Positions 13,087-24,939 of a stretch of 64,000 nt of DNA are shown in pieces (position 1 is the first letter of the stretch; every line of letters starts with the position of its first letter). A program made the position numbers and the translations under genes. The stretch spans positions 3,161,501-3,225,500 of the forward strand of contig NW_024104532.1 in NCBI RefSeq assembly GCF_003945595.2. The letters are read 5' to 3'. The stretch comes from Pipra filicauda (taxonomy: Eukaryota; Chordata; Aves; Passeriformes; Pipridae). The notes beneath the pieces were generated by a model. That model was not told where the DNA came from. It worked only from the letters and a program-made list of their open reading frames with translations, and did not search any database.

Positions 13087-13250
13087 GAATCATAGTATGG
13101 TTTGGGTTGGAAGGGACCTTAAAGATTATCTCGTTCCAGCCCCCTGCCATGGACAGGGACACCTTCCACTAGACCAGGTTGCTTCAAGCCCTGTCAAATA
13201 AGGCTTTGAACACTTCCAGGGATGACATTGTAGATGCCAGAAGTTGCCTG
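13087..13250 (-). mobile_element. CR1 LINE 3' end
   Basis: An antisense copy of the avian CR1 3' end. It opens with 'GAATCATAGTATGGTTTGGG', followed by 'TTGGAAGGGACCTTAAAGA', 'CCCTGCCATGGACAGGGAC', 'CTTCCACTAGACCAGGTTGC' and 'CACTTCCAGGGATG'. Identity fades after about 13,224, and the remaining bases to 13,250 are tentative. No coding capacity. Confidence 0.9.
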
Positions 13251-13254
13251 GGAG

Positions 13255-16200
13255 GGCATTTTGTGTGCTTAAGGGAAAAAAATAAAAACCTTAAGTACAC
13301 AAAAATATGAAGGTTGAATTGCAGAGACCACTTGCATTGCCTATTTACAGGCCCTGTGTTCTGCAAAGCTTGGTTTGATTCATTCTCCCCATGTCCCCCT
13401 CCTCGTGACAAAGGAGGAGACCACAAAATTGATTTCCAACTCCAAAGCAACATGGACTGACAGAGAAAGCATTAGATAAGGTGACTGCTGATGTCTCTGC
13501 TGCCACAGCAGGCTGGGGAAATTGCACTTAAATAGTGTACTTAAAAATTCCAGACTGCATGGAATCCTAGACATTTCATGGTATCTGCAGTGATGTCATT
13601 AGCCCACTCTTCACAAAATAAGCTTTTGTCTTCAGCTGCTATAACCCTGAGAAATTCATCAGCACAGCTGGGTTCTGAGAAGGCATCAAATCATATAATG
13701 CATGGGGATAGTCAGCTTACTCTTACCTGCATTTCAAAGCAATTTTCTTGTCCTTAAATAATCTACACATGTTAATTAGAAGTAGTAAAGTAGCTTAAAT
13801 GTGTGAAATTAGAATGAATTATTCATGTCATTTCGTAGCTGCAATAGTTGCAGATAGTATTTTTGTTTTGAGGAGAAAAAGACTTAAATAATAGGAAGAT
13901 GAAAATTCTTATTAATTTGTTTGCCCAGGAATAGAAGCCATTTGTGTTGAACAGGGCTTCAATTTAGAAGAGCACTTCAGATGAGAAAGAAACAATCACT
14001 CATTTAGCCAGTACATATTTACCAATCTTTAATCACTGGCTGGCCTCAGACTACTTTCAGAGATAACAGTGATGCAAAAATAGCCTTTTGCAGGCTACAT
14101 TAGCCCATGTTCTCTGCCTGTGGCAAAATGTTCCCCACAGCAGCAAAAGTAATTTAGAGGTTGCTGATTTGGAGTGGAATAGAAGTTTACCATTTTTTAA
14201 GAAGACTTTCTGCAAGGATTGGTACAGATGGGTACTTTTCACCTTGGGAGCAGAGGCCAGATTGGATGGGGTTCTTGGAACACAAACCCATGCAAGTGGC
14301 CTGTGATTCACTGACTCTTTCTGAGAAGAGCTACAGACTTAGATCTTTCTATCTCTTCCAACCTGGGGCTGAATAAGTAGTAGGGACAGAGATGAAAGAC
14401 AGAATTTAGAAATACTAATTTAGCAGGTTTTGACTTGGAGCAACTTTGCTAAAGCAAAATTAATAAGATTTAGATAGAAAGATAATTAGCAGAAAGGCAA
14501 TTAAGCTATCCCAACAGGAACCATCTTCAGTGTCTGAGCCAGAACGTGCTGTTCTGTCCCACCAGGTAGAGCAGTTCCAGTGTCATCCAAAGTATTCAGC
14601 TAGAGAAAGCACATCCTCATTTATCTGTTTGAAAACAAATTTAAAATCCAACAGGGAAAATATCACAGGAAAGTGAATATAGAGGAGTAGAATCATTTCA
14701 GTAATAAGAGCTGAAAAAAAGCAGCAAAGAGGCTGCTTCTGCATTTGCCTGTATGGGTCCAATGGCAGCATTTTATGGTGCCTGAAGATGCTGTAAATTT
14801 CTTTAATCACTTGCAAGGAAATCACCTTCTAAATGTCAGAGATGGCATTCACTGCTTTTATAATTTATGTGGCTTCACTCAGGGTCCCTGGAAGATTCTC
14901 CATTCTCCACAGCCTCCTTCCTTTCCCTCACCCCCTCACTTACACGAAGTGAGAGATTTTAGCCGGGAAAAAGGCTTGGCAGTACAAACACAAAAGTCAG
15001 AATAAAAAGGGATGCACAGAGATCCTACACAGCTTTTCCAAAAAGCAGAGAAATGCAGTAGCTGTGTAAAAAAAAAATCCACCTGGGGATGTGAAACTCA
15101 AGTGCAACAACCAGCCCAGGGTTGTAACTCAGCCATGGTCAACTGTGGTACCTCTCAATGAACAGTGAGCAGCAGCCCCTACTTTTCATTAAAGGGTTGA
15201 ATTACTTTGCTCCTCTGCAGGATACAAGTTTATTTGGTGGGGCATTACTCAAGACTAGATGGCATATGGGAAGTTCACGGCTTAGCGTAGCCCATAATAA
15301 CGTGTTCATGTTCTGTTTCCAAAGTCAATGGCAAACACAGCAACAGACCCACTTTTAACTCCCAGTTTAGTGCCCTACTCACTAGACCACAAAATTGTGT
15401 TTTATATAGGCAGACATATAAGGATATGGATGGATGGCTCAAAGCCTGCTTTTATGGCCATATGGACACCTAAAAATGAGCATGTTAAAATGCGAAGGAT
15501 TTTAGCTGCTGCATATTAATGAGTCCAATCTTCTACAATGAGGCAATAATGAAATGACCTATAAAAGCATTTAACATCAGTAGAAGTGAGATCAAACATA
15601 GCTTTAGTGCTAAAAACTCTCCCAAGACTACAGAGAAGCCCACTTTCTCATCATAAATTGCCCACCTTTTACAGCACAGCCATCTCAAATTTTATGGAAC
15701 TATTTCTGGGTCAAATATCCAACACAATGCTGTCCATTCCCCTGAAATCTTGAGCTGTTTTATATCATCTCATCTTGCAAAACTCCTGTACCTTAAGGGG
15801 AAACCTCACAGCACTGTCAGAATCAGTTTCAGATTTGGCATCTCAGTGTGTGGATTGACATCCTCATTGAGTTCATTTAAAATATCCATAGAAGATCTTT
15901 TTTCCTCCACCCTGCTAAGATTTGTGATTTCCCATTGGGTTTGGGTGTTCTCACACACGCGCCTACAGTGTAACAAGGTACACTTTGTAAGCTATTGCAG
16001 ATATTCCTTGTGACAGCAAGTAAAAGAGAGAAAGATGCAAAGCCACACCAAGCCATCAAGCTCACAGCAGGAGAGATGAAACATATGTCTCCAACTACCT
16101 TAAATGTGTTGGGTCAGGTTCTCTCAGTAGGACTCCCACAGTTTTCCAGAAACCACAAATATGATCTCCATGCCTTGCCAAGCGCTCCAGATCCATTCAG

Positions 16201-17150
16201 GGGAAGTAACTTCAGATTTGCCTTATTCCCATCTCCTCTCCACTTATTTCAACTGATGTGATGAGATGTAACATGGCAGAGAATGTCCCTGGCACTGTCA
16301 TGTTTTAAGTCCTCATTCACTGACATGAAGAGTGTTCACTAAACCTGTTGGGTACTTGGCAGGAATGACAGCACAGGAAACATGGTTGTCACTTGGATTT
16401 GTGGATGGAGTGCTTTGACGTCTGGAACCAATAAGGATGGAGCAGCCACAAGTGGAGTAAGTTACAGCAAGTTACGAGAGCAACTTGAAACTTTGAAATC
16501 TATTTGCCTGGAAATTTGGATATGTCAGCATTTCCAGTGAAATTAAAAGTCCGTAGAATTGTACAGAAAGAAAAGATTGCAGGCTAATCCACAGACACTG
16601 AGGACTGTTTTATTTCCTCTAATTAATATACTTCTTTTCTTCTTCAAAGTGTTGGGCTATTTCATTACAAACTCAAACAGGGGACGCTTTGATCTAAAAA
16701 ATAAGGTGGCTCAGATCTCTGCTAATTAGCAGCTGTTCTTAAAGATTTTTACAATAAATCTGATAGAAAATTATAATCTGTCATGCCTACTATGTACTTA
16801 GTATGAGAAGAGCATAAAACATTTATTTGACGTGATAGGACATACCATCTAGTTATCAATGTTGTACATTTTGAAACAAAAAATTAGAGATATGAAAGTG
16901 AAAATAAAAAAATCCCAATCTGTAACAATTGGTTAGTCATCTAGAAATGAGGTCTAGCTATGACATAGAATAATATTTTTAAAACACAACATTTAACAAT
17001 AACATTATTAATAATATTAATGGGAATTGCAACCAACTTCCATACAATTTTCTTAACTTTATTCTGCTGGTAGCAAAACATTTTTGAAAGGGTCAGATGC
17101 AAGAACCCCATGTCCCTGCTGACACAAAGGGAGGGCTTTTTTTGTGCAAC
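13255..17150. other. Non-genic sequence with AT-rich blocks
   Basis: No gene is supported. AT-rich stretches with homeodomain-type TAAT/ATTA cores occur at about 13.74-13.96, 14.40-14.52 and 16.62-16.87 kb and may be regulatory. A MIR-like SINE lies at 15.3 kb. Short frames near 14.1 kb overlap on both strands and are not supported. Confidence 0.5.
15318..15405 (-). mobile_element. MIR-like tRNA-derived SINE relic
   Basis: Reading the minus strand gives 'GTGGTCTAGTGAGTAGGGCA', then 'CTAAACTGGGAGTTAAAAGT' and 'TGTTGCTGTGTTTGCCATTG'. This parallels the head of amniote MIR/CORE-SINEs as I remember it (GTGGTCTAGTGGATAGGGCACTGGACTGGGAGTCAGGAGACC...). The TCTAGTGAGTAGG segment is the pol III A-box region and the B box is degraded. 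It is ancient, inactive and probably shared across amniotes. Confidence 0.6.
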
Positions 17151-17153
17151 AGG

Positions 17154-17220
17154 CCCTTTAAGGGAACCACCTGCCCTCCAGCTCCACCCTATATAAGCAA
17201 GCAAGGTGGGCCAAAGGAGT
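17154..17220 (+). promoter_or_regulatory. Candidate TATA-type RNA polymerase II promoter
   Basis: A compact set of core promoter signs is seen in one orientation. CCCTTTAAGGG (17154-17164) is one W short of a CArG box. CACCTG (17170-17175, approximately) is an E-box. TATATAAG starts at 17190 in the context CCCTATATAAGC. Transcription would be expected to start about 30 bases on, near 17,220. GC content rises locally and a few CpG appear downstream. An LTR was considered, but no poly(A) signal, terminal TG..CA repeats or second copy were seen. Nothing here identifies a gene. Confidence 0.4.
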
Positions 17221-17332
17221 TGGTGAAGCTGCAGGAGCTGTTATGGGGTTGCTGCACTACAAGGACTGCTCAGCTGCGTGGAGGGAAACATCAAGAGAGA
17301 GCTTTGGGGGCGCTGGGGCGAGGAGATCATGG
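17220..17332 (+). other. Candidate first exon ending in a consensus splice donor
   Basis: Downstream of the TATA box, an ATG at 17,243 has G at -3 and G at +4, a good start context. Its frame stays open for exactly 30 codons up to TGG|GTGAGTGA at 17,332/17,333, a near-ideal 5' splice site, and splicing there would leave phase 0. Unspliced, the frame reaches a stop at about 17,385-17,387. The peptide begins MGLLHYKDCSAAWRE and matches no family I know. An overlapping frame (17097-17336) covers the same bases. The start, donor and promoter are consistent with one another, but without transcript evidence this stays a hypothesis. A lncRNA first exon is equally possible. Confidence 0.35.
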
Positions 17333-20300
17333 GTGAGTGAAACCTTTTGGCTTTTGGGGACTCTGCAGTGTGTCTAAGGATGGAATTGGTGAATTACTGA
17401 CCTCTTGGAGGAGAAAACTGAGAAGTGGTTCTGATCTGTTTTCTTTAGAATGTGTGCTGTGTCTGGTGAAGTAGTTGTGCCTTCTGTTCCTGTGGTGCTT
17501 GATTGTCAAGTGCTGCTGGGCAATTTCTATCTTTGGGGGTTAGGAGGCAGCTTGTGGCTGGCTCCCCTCAGTGAGGAGGGAGGCTGAGGTCTGCCAGGTG
17601 CCTGGCATCCATCAAAAAACAGATCTGAAATGCAGGATTCTGGTTTTCCTGGCCTGTAGCTCTGACTGGGGAGTTGTGGTTTTCTCCTTTCATTTCAATT
17701 TTGATGAGAAATACATCCCAGCATGTTACTTTACATATTAAAAATATGCTTTCGGTGCCTAGCACTAATTCTAGCAGTTGTATACAGTATTTTTTGTTTT
17801 AAGATGCTTAAAGTATGAATAATGAGGACAGAAGGAGTAGGTCAAGGGATCAGGCATTACAGATCCAGAAGAAACAGGAAGGAATAGCATTTGGAAAACA
17901 AAATTATTTCCTTGAATGAACTCTTGACATGGATGAGAATTAACTTTGCCAAACCCAGATGGTGCTGCAAGGAACAGTGAAGTTAATTCTCCCTCTTGCT
18001 GAAGTGCAGTGTAACCTATTTGTCCTTTATCTCTCCTCGTTATGTGGTGATGAGATCAAAGCTGACATCTGGCTGCAGTTTTGCTGAAACTGGGCAAGTG
18101 ATACTCTCTACTGAATTCATAAAGAGAGAATACATTTGGAAAGAAAAAAGCCACTGGGGCTGCCTCCCAAAAGTTTTAGTGTTCAGAAAGTATCTCATGT
18201 GCTGTAAGAACTGCTGCTGTTTGTGGTGCTGTGTTATGTTAAAAGGTAATGCGTTACACATTAATGTTATGAAACATTTATCATATCAGCCTTGTTGGTA
18301 TATTAATCTACTGGGCAATTTCATGCTGGTGTAGTATTTATATCTGTGAAAAGAGATTATAAAACACAATTGTGCTTTAGTGTGACATTCCCTGTGATGA
18401 TCCAGTGAGAGAGGATAGAGTCTCCTCTATTTCCAGCTCATTCTCCAGTGGAAGCTGACATGGTGTACACATTTAATTCTTGAGGGCTGCAGTTCAGTGT
18501 CAGCATGTTGCTCTTGGTAGATGGATTGTGCCCAGCCTAGCACCACTTAGACATACAAAAGAAAGAGAATCAAGTCCACAGTGTACCAAAACAACTTTTA
18601 AAATGTGTCAGAAATGATTCTTTGGTGCATCCTTCAAGTGAGGCTAAAGGGCCTGGCCTGGTGCAGAGCTCAGTGGTGTAGGAGATGGGAGTATTGGCAG
18701 GAGTTGGTTTCTCAATGTGCTGTTGTACAGAGCAAAACCTTTAAATTCCATTTCATTTTCATAACTGCATTTCTAAATTCTATGTCTGAATGCAGGGTGA
18801 CAGTGCCTCCTAGGAAACAGCATAGTTGTGAATTTTAACAAACGTGGTGTTCAATACCACTCCGGGATGTGCCTTGTCCTTAGTGGGTCGAGCATTTATA
18901 GATGTGAAATTCATGGTTTTCAGCTTTTGAACAACATCTTTATTTCAGTGTCACTCTGCTGGCTGTAATGGCTATGATTACTTGAATCAGGGGTCTTGGC
19001 ACTAAAGGAAGCTGCCTTGCAGTGCACAGTGCTCCCCAGCTGCATGCAGTGTTCCCTGGAGCCATGATATGAAAAGTGCAGCTTTCTGGCCCTCCCAAGT
19101 CACTTAAAATGGCTGAGAAATGCCGTATACCTGCAATGACAAATTTAATGCACTCCCAGTCTCTATCTAAATTTCATTTATGTTAGAAAAATGGGTGCTG
19201 CATAGCGAGCTTCAGATGTGCTGATACTATATATTCTGAGGATGCAAATAGGATGTTAAAAGATCCTGTAAGAACTGCTTAAATGACTTGTCCCCATCAC
19301 ACTGAAGTTGCCCATAGGTCTGAAGGTGGTACAAAGCACTTAAGGTCCTCGTAGCATAGGAGTGAGTTGCCTGATCTCAGAGAAGGCAATTCCTGGGGGG
19401 CAGACTGGACTATGGAAAATGACTCCCACTGCCCTTTCTGCTTTGTAAAAGGAAGCTGCAGCAATGACGACTTTACTATGGAAACCTAGTGCTTGTCTTT
19501 ATCTTTACAAACAAATTAGATTAGTGGGTGTATGGATGGCACAGAGTGGGCAAAATTCCTTCTCTATATCTCCCATTGAAGCACATATTTCTCTGTGCTT
19601 CCCTGGAAACAATAAACAGTGGTAAAAGAAGCAATGCTGTTTTATCTACATTAAGCACTTTTCATAAGGAGATTTAATATACCTAATTAGTTCAATGCAG
19701 TAATACATTCTTTACAAGATATGTTCACTTGGAATTTATACCACTTCCCAGGACAGAATATCCTAAGTTTGGGAAACTGGTGACCACAAAGTCACTTTTG
19801 TGTTGTTTCTCCTTCCTTCTTAGACCTGAATTCAGAACTTTACTCTCATCTGCTGAATGTGAAGGGTTTAAAATATTCTGTGAAATTAAATGAAGTCTCT
19901 TAGAACAGCTCACTTAAATTTGTCATCTTCTTTGGAGTATGTGCAGATGATACCAGACAAATCTCTATTGCTAGACAGCCTCAAGCTGAATTTAACACTT
20001 AATCCAGGTCTGCAATTTGTGAAATATCTGTCTTCCCTGTGAGATTGGATCCCAAAGCCAGGCTCTACGTATCTCTGAGGTTTGGAAGAATTAGAAGCTG
20101 TGCCTCTAATACTAATGTGAAATTATCTTGGGAGGAACACAGAGTGGTCCAAGGAATTTAGGAAGATCTTTGTTTCTCAGCACTTGAAAGCCTTTTTGGC
20201 TCTCTTCCTTCCCTTTGCTTGGCTTTCATAACATCTTCTGATCCATTGCAAAGAGAAAGTGCTCCTCCAGTCTTTAAAAAAACTGTTTGAAGAAATAAAA

Positions 20301-21344
20301 GTAAATAGCTTAAAAGTTTTGTTTGCTCAGTTTCCTGTGTTAAAATAAAAAGTCCATCCTATTTGTCTTGGTTGTGCTTGAGTAGATGATGTTGGGGATT
20401 TGCTTCATGTGTGTGTTGAGACCTTTGCAGCAGAGGATAGAGACCTACTGTGGGTGGAAGGCTGGTGTTGGGGTAGAGCTGACACTTCTCACACAGGATG
20501 CCCTACTTGGGGACACCTCTGTTCGGGTGGCAGTCGGGTTCTGGTGGCAACTTTGAGGAGTATTCAGGGCTGAAGCTTCCTCAGACAAATGTAACTAAAC
20601 TATTAAGTGTTTATCTGTGTAAAACTGCTTTGTGAGGAAGTTCATGAAGGTCATATCTAATCTCCTGTCTTCTGCTGAGTTTAGGGCAGTGTGTTCTAAT
20701 CAGTCTCTGCAAGTACCTTGTGTACTGTCTATTAATTGTCCATTAACTTGGAGAAACAATGCTGCCCTATGAATTATGGATGGGCACTTAAACCTCTTGA
20801 AACCATGTCTAGGTCTGATTCAAGTCCTTCCCTTTTAACATTGAGGTAACTCCAACACTGACTCAGCTGCTTGTCTTGTCTTTTACTTGTTTAACTGAGA
20901 TCAGAAACAAGCTCTCAAAACCCAGTGTCTGAGTATCACTTGAAAAACTGTTTGCTCCTATTTACTTGTATTCAGGTTGAGCCAAAACAACCCAGTAGCT
21001 TTCTGAGGTTTTAGGATGTGCCTTGGGAACAATATTTAAATTATAGAGCTGCTTTGCATTGTTCAGTCATAAGGAAATATTGCAGAAGAAACTCACTGTT
21101 TCTTACAGCTGGTTTATTGCATAGAGCAAAATTTTCCATCAGGCACATAGGATACACATAACCATTTAAGAACAAAGGGTAAATAAAAATAATAACCAAA
21201 AATATACTGAGAACATGCCACCTTGTTATTTGTCCTTTAATGTTTTCAAAGCATTTGCATTTCAAAACACACTAATCTGTCCACTTTGATTTATTTTTAT
21301 TGAAATACAAATCGAACTCAAAGCCCAAAGGAAGAGGGATTTTA

Positions 21345-21360
21345 TTTTTTTTTTTTTTTT
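21345..21360. repeat. T16 homopolymer
   Basis: Sixteen T preceded by TTTA. No retroposed element is recognised on either side. Confidence 0.85.
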
Positions 21361-21884
21361 AGCCTGGGGCAGAAAAACAATTTTAATTTCTTTTAAATGT
21401 ATTCTGTGTTCCTTTGTTCTTTCTCAGTCAAAACACATGGATTTCAGTGAGTTTTGTTCAACCAAGGAGTGACTGAGGATTGCAAAGGAAGCTCTTTGAC
21501 TGTGTTTGTAGCTCTGTAAATCTCCCAGGTGTTAAGGCAAGGTCAAGAAACTGCCTTACTTCCATGATAACATGGAAAACTACATGTTTGTGAAAAATGA
21601 GGAAGCCTAAGGGGAGAATTTCTTTGATAATTACATGACAAGCACAGGATGCTGGTGGCTGCCTGGGCCCTTTGCTCCAGGGAAATGCTGAAGGACTTCA
21701 AGCAGTTGACTCCGGGCTATTTTTGGCATCTGCACTGGGTACAAAAGCAGAGTGTCAAGTGCCCAAGCTCCCTGCAGGTGCAATGGCTGTACTGAGCTGC
21801 TTAACATCAAATCACCAAGTATCCCCACTCTTAGGGAAAGGAGCCATCAGAAACAGGTGCAATTTGGATATCTAAAACTATTAC

Positions 21885-21911
21885 TATTCAGTGGGGGAAA
21901 ACCACTGAATA
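21885..21911. repeat. Perfect 10-bp inverted repeat (7-nt loop)
   Basis: TATTCAGTGG pairs perfectly with CCACTGAATA around GGGAAAA. A rough expectation for 10-bp stems with loops up to about 10 nt in 64 kb is around one, so this may be chance. Confidence 0.85.
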
Positions 21912-22739
21912 TCTGATCAGTTCAGCTGACCCCACTGGGTTTCAAGACAAGACCCAAGGAGCCCATGGGCTGACCACCAAACTGGAAACCTGCCTCCCCC
22001 CGTGAAAAGAAGGCCCTGGGAGGCTGCAGTAGAAGAGAACATCAGAGCATATCCTTAACTTCCTGTGGTTTAGGGCCTCAGGAGGAAACTCTTCCTTGTC
22101 ATTACATCTCCCAGGGATTTGCTAATGTCCAGTGCCTTCCCAGAGGTAGCTTCTTCGGTTAAAAAAAAGGATGAATTTTGCAGTGAAAGGTTCCTGAGGT
22201 CCTTCAAGTAAATATTGCTTCAGTGTTACCAGTTCCTAGCTCTTGGCAGGTTTGCACTGTGATGCAATGGATGAAATAGAAAATGGCAGAACATTCCCGT
22301 GATTTGAGGCAAAGAAAAAAAATACAATCCTTTTCAATATTCTTTCCCTCTCAACGCTGCTTTTTATGAGTCAAAAGCTTTCCTTTAATCACGTTGGACT
22401 TAATAGACAGAGAGCATCACAATGCCCATGACCACTCTTGGTATTTCTTATTCCTGTGGATTACTTTCACCAATAGACTGAAACCAGAAGACTCAACATA
22501 TCAAAAAACAATTTATTCATTTGCTAGAAGAGGTATTTTCCTAAATTCTTAATCTCCTCCCCATCTTTTCTCTTATCTCTCTTCACCTGTTTGTCTAAAT
22601 ATCTAATACATGAGCTGAAAGAGGAAATATCTTTCCCCACCATCATATTCTCTGCATGTGAAGAACATTGAACACTTCTTGGATCAGTTAGTATGTTTAT
22701 CACAAAGCAGAATGATAGTTCTGTTCTCTTTGGCTATGG

Positions 22740-22802
22740 ATGGAATGGGAATTAGGTAATTGCCTAATTAGGAATTAAGGAATGGGAATTCAGGGAATTA
22801 AC
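22740..22802. repeat. Local GGAATT/AATTAGG low-complexity repeat
   Basis: Short units are reiterated: GGAATGGGAATT occurs twice about 39 bases apart, with GGAATTA variants and an imperfect palindrome ATTAGGTAATTGCCTAAT between them. This looks like a degenerate tandem array produced by slippage. Confidence 0.6.
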
Positions 22803-24795
22803 CTAAAGACTTAATTTTTGCCCGTTGAAGTCTGATGCTTCTTGTTACCATCCCTAATTCTTTTCTAATGCCTTGTCCCATGACAAAACACCTGTTACCT
22901 AAGAACATAATTCCAAAGCAGTAAAGCACTGTCTTTAGGTGTGTTAAATGCTGAGTGCAGGATGTTAATTCCTACATGCACAAATTGCTGTTTACCTTGT
23001 TGCCCTTCAAATTGCTTCCAAAAGGAAAATGCAAGTACATTACAGGCTATGTGCTGGTATGAAAATACATGTATTTAAATGAGCTTTGATATGTTGCATG
23101 GAAAGACTTGTGCTTTGCTTTGTGTGTGTGCACCTGGAAGCATGTGCTGTGCCTGTGCACTCAGTGGGCAGCACACAGCAGGAATGTGCAGGGAAGATTA
23201 GCAGCCAGAGCATGTGATCTCTGAGGAAGAGCAATGACAGAAAATCTAAGTGGAAATTTACAGCTGCAGCTGGAGATACTTGAACTGTATCAGAATAACC
23301 TCAGTAACTCTGCTCTCTGGAAGATGCTGCAGAGGACTAACCCATTTCTTCGTTCTAATGAATAATGGAAAAGGCACTCCAACACTACTAATTAGGAAAG
23401 ATTTTATTCTACTAAATTTTATTAAGGAATATTAATAAGCAACAACTTGAACAACATTACAGGAGCATGGAGATGTGCAGAGAAGCTTTAAGTGCAGGGC
23501 TCGGGTAAAAGCTGCCAAAGAAGAAAGTAGAAACACTCTTCAAAGTACTGCTTGGAAAGGAAGCTTCTCTGGCCCAATTCCCAATTAAGCTCTGGTGAGA
23601 GGTACTGGGATCCTTTTCTGAAGATCTAATCCAATAAAGGCAGAAGGGACTTTTGCATCTGATTTCCCAAGCAGTCAACATTCCAACGCAATGTTTGTGC
23701 TATTTGGGTTGTGCGGTGCCTTCCAGGACTGGTGCGTGAGCTGAATTGCTCAAACTATTGTCTCAGAATGCTAAAAGGACACCAAACAGCTCTTTTCAGG
23801 CAAGGTGCAACTAGATATCAAACAGAGTAGTAAGAAATGGGACCTGTTTAGGCAGCAGACTTGTACAGAGGTGATGTGCTGCATTTGCTGTCTCCTGATT
23901 AGGAGCAGCATTGGTCACTGTGCACATACTCTTCTCTTCCCACTGCTCCTCAGGGCAAAGAAAGCATAATGTACTCCAGGCCATGCAGGGGGTTATCATT
24001 TAGAGATAGTTGTGTTGATCCTTTGCAGTTTATCTGAGGTACACTCCTGTTAAAAAACAATGGCTGTTCAAACTTTGTAAGATAAAATATGGTCTTTTGA
24101 AATGGTGCTGCAGCAGCCCAGCTGTCCCCTGAGTGACTCCTGTGGAAAGTGTGATGAAAACAGGCCTTTATAGTCTTTTTTGGAACTCTAATTACTCCTA
24201 CATATCTTTGAGTGGGCCTGGTTCTGGCCCAGGTTTTTACTGTGAAGATGACATTTGTGCATTTCCAAAGGCTTGCTGGTGTCATGTAACTCAATATATG
24301 TGAGCAGCTGGATGTGTTAAAACACAGCAACCAGGTGACAGCACTGAAATGGGTGGGCCTCTTGGTTATTAGTTTATTAGCTTGGTTATTAAAACAAGCT
24401 ATTCTACTTTTCCTAAGTCATTGTAGGACCCATTTGAAAGGACTCTGCAGAAGTAAACTGGGTCAGACTTGGACACAGCAATTTTGGGGCTAGTCACTTT
24501 TATGTGTACCCATAATGAACAGTGGGCAGACCACTCATCTTGGGAGTCTCAAGTAAATTAAATTAACTGGAGATGCTCAGTTTTACTGGTGAGCTAAGTA
24601 AGGGAGTGATGATTTGACTTATATTGTGACATTAAGTAGCAGTGACTGCTTGCAGCTACCTCAGTGCTGCTGGATGTAGGCTGGAATGTACCAAGAAACC
24701 AGCATGTCTTTGATATATTGCATCATCTGCCACATATTGCAAACAGGATGTTGCAAGGCTAGAGCAAGGCAGAGGTATGCCAGATTCACCACTGC

Positions 24796-24825
24796 CTCTT
24801 CCTCTTCTCTGCTTTTTTCTCTCAG
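24796..24825 (+). promoter_or_regulatory. Candidate 3' splice site
   Basis: A long, almost pure pyrimidine tract ends in CTCTCAG|GCACAG at 24,825/24,826 on the + strand, the orientation of the candidate promoter at 17.2 kb. The following DNA stays open in one frame to 25,169 and runs into a CR1 ORF2 remnant. It is a good sequence match only, and such acceptors occur by chance. Confidence 0.3.
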
Positions 24826-24939
24826 GCACAGGCACAACTGTACCCATTTGGAATATATTATGTGCAATGTATCATGGCATTTTGGAGCCATCACGCAAAT
24901 GCTGCCGAAGATTTAATCTGCCCTTTACTAGATACTTAC

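Noticed and set aside
17154..17340. Solo LTR explanation for the TATA box region
   Set aside because: No poly(A) signal after the TATA box, no TG..CA ends, no flanking duplication and no primer-binding site seen.
23950..24330. 126-codon minus-strand frame
   Set aside because: Its composition is ordinary intergenic sequence, it has no motif or splice context, and it overlaps another small frame.
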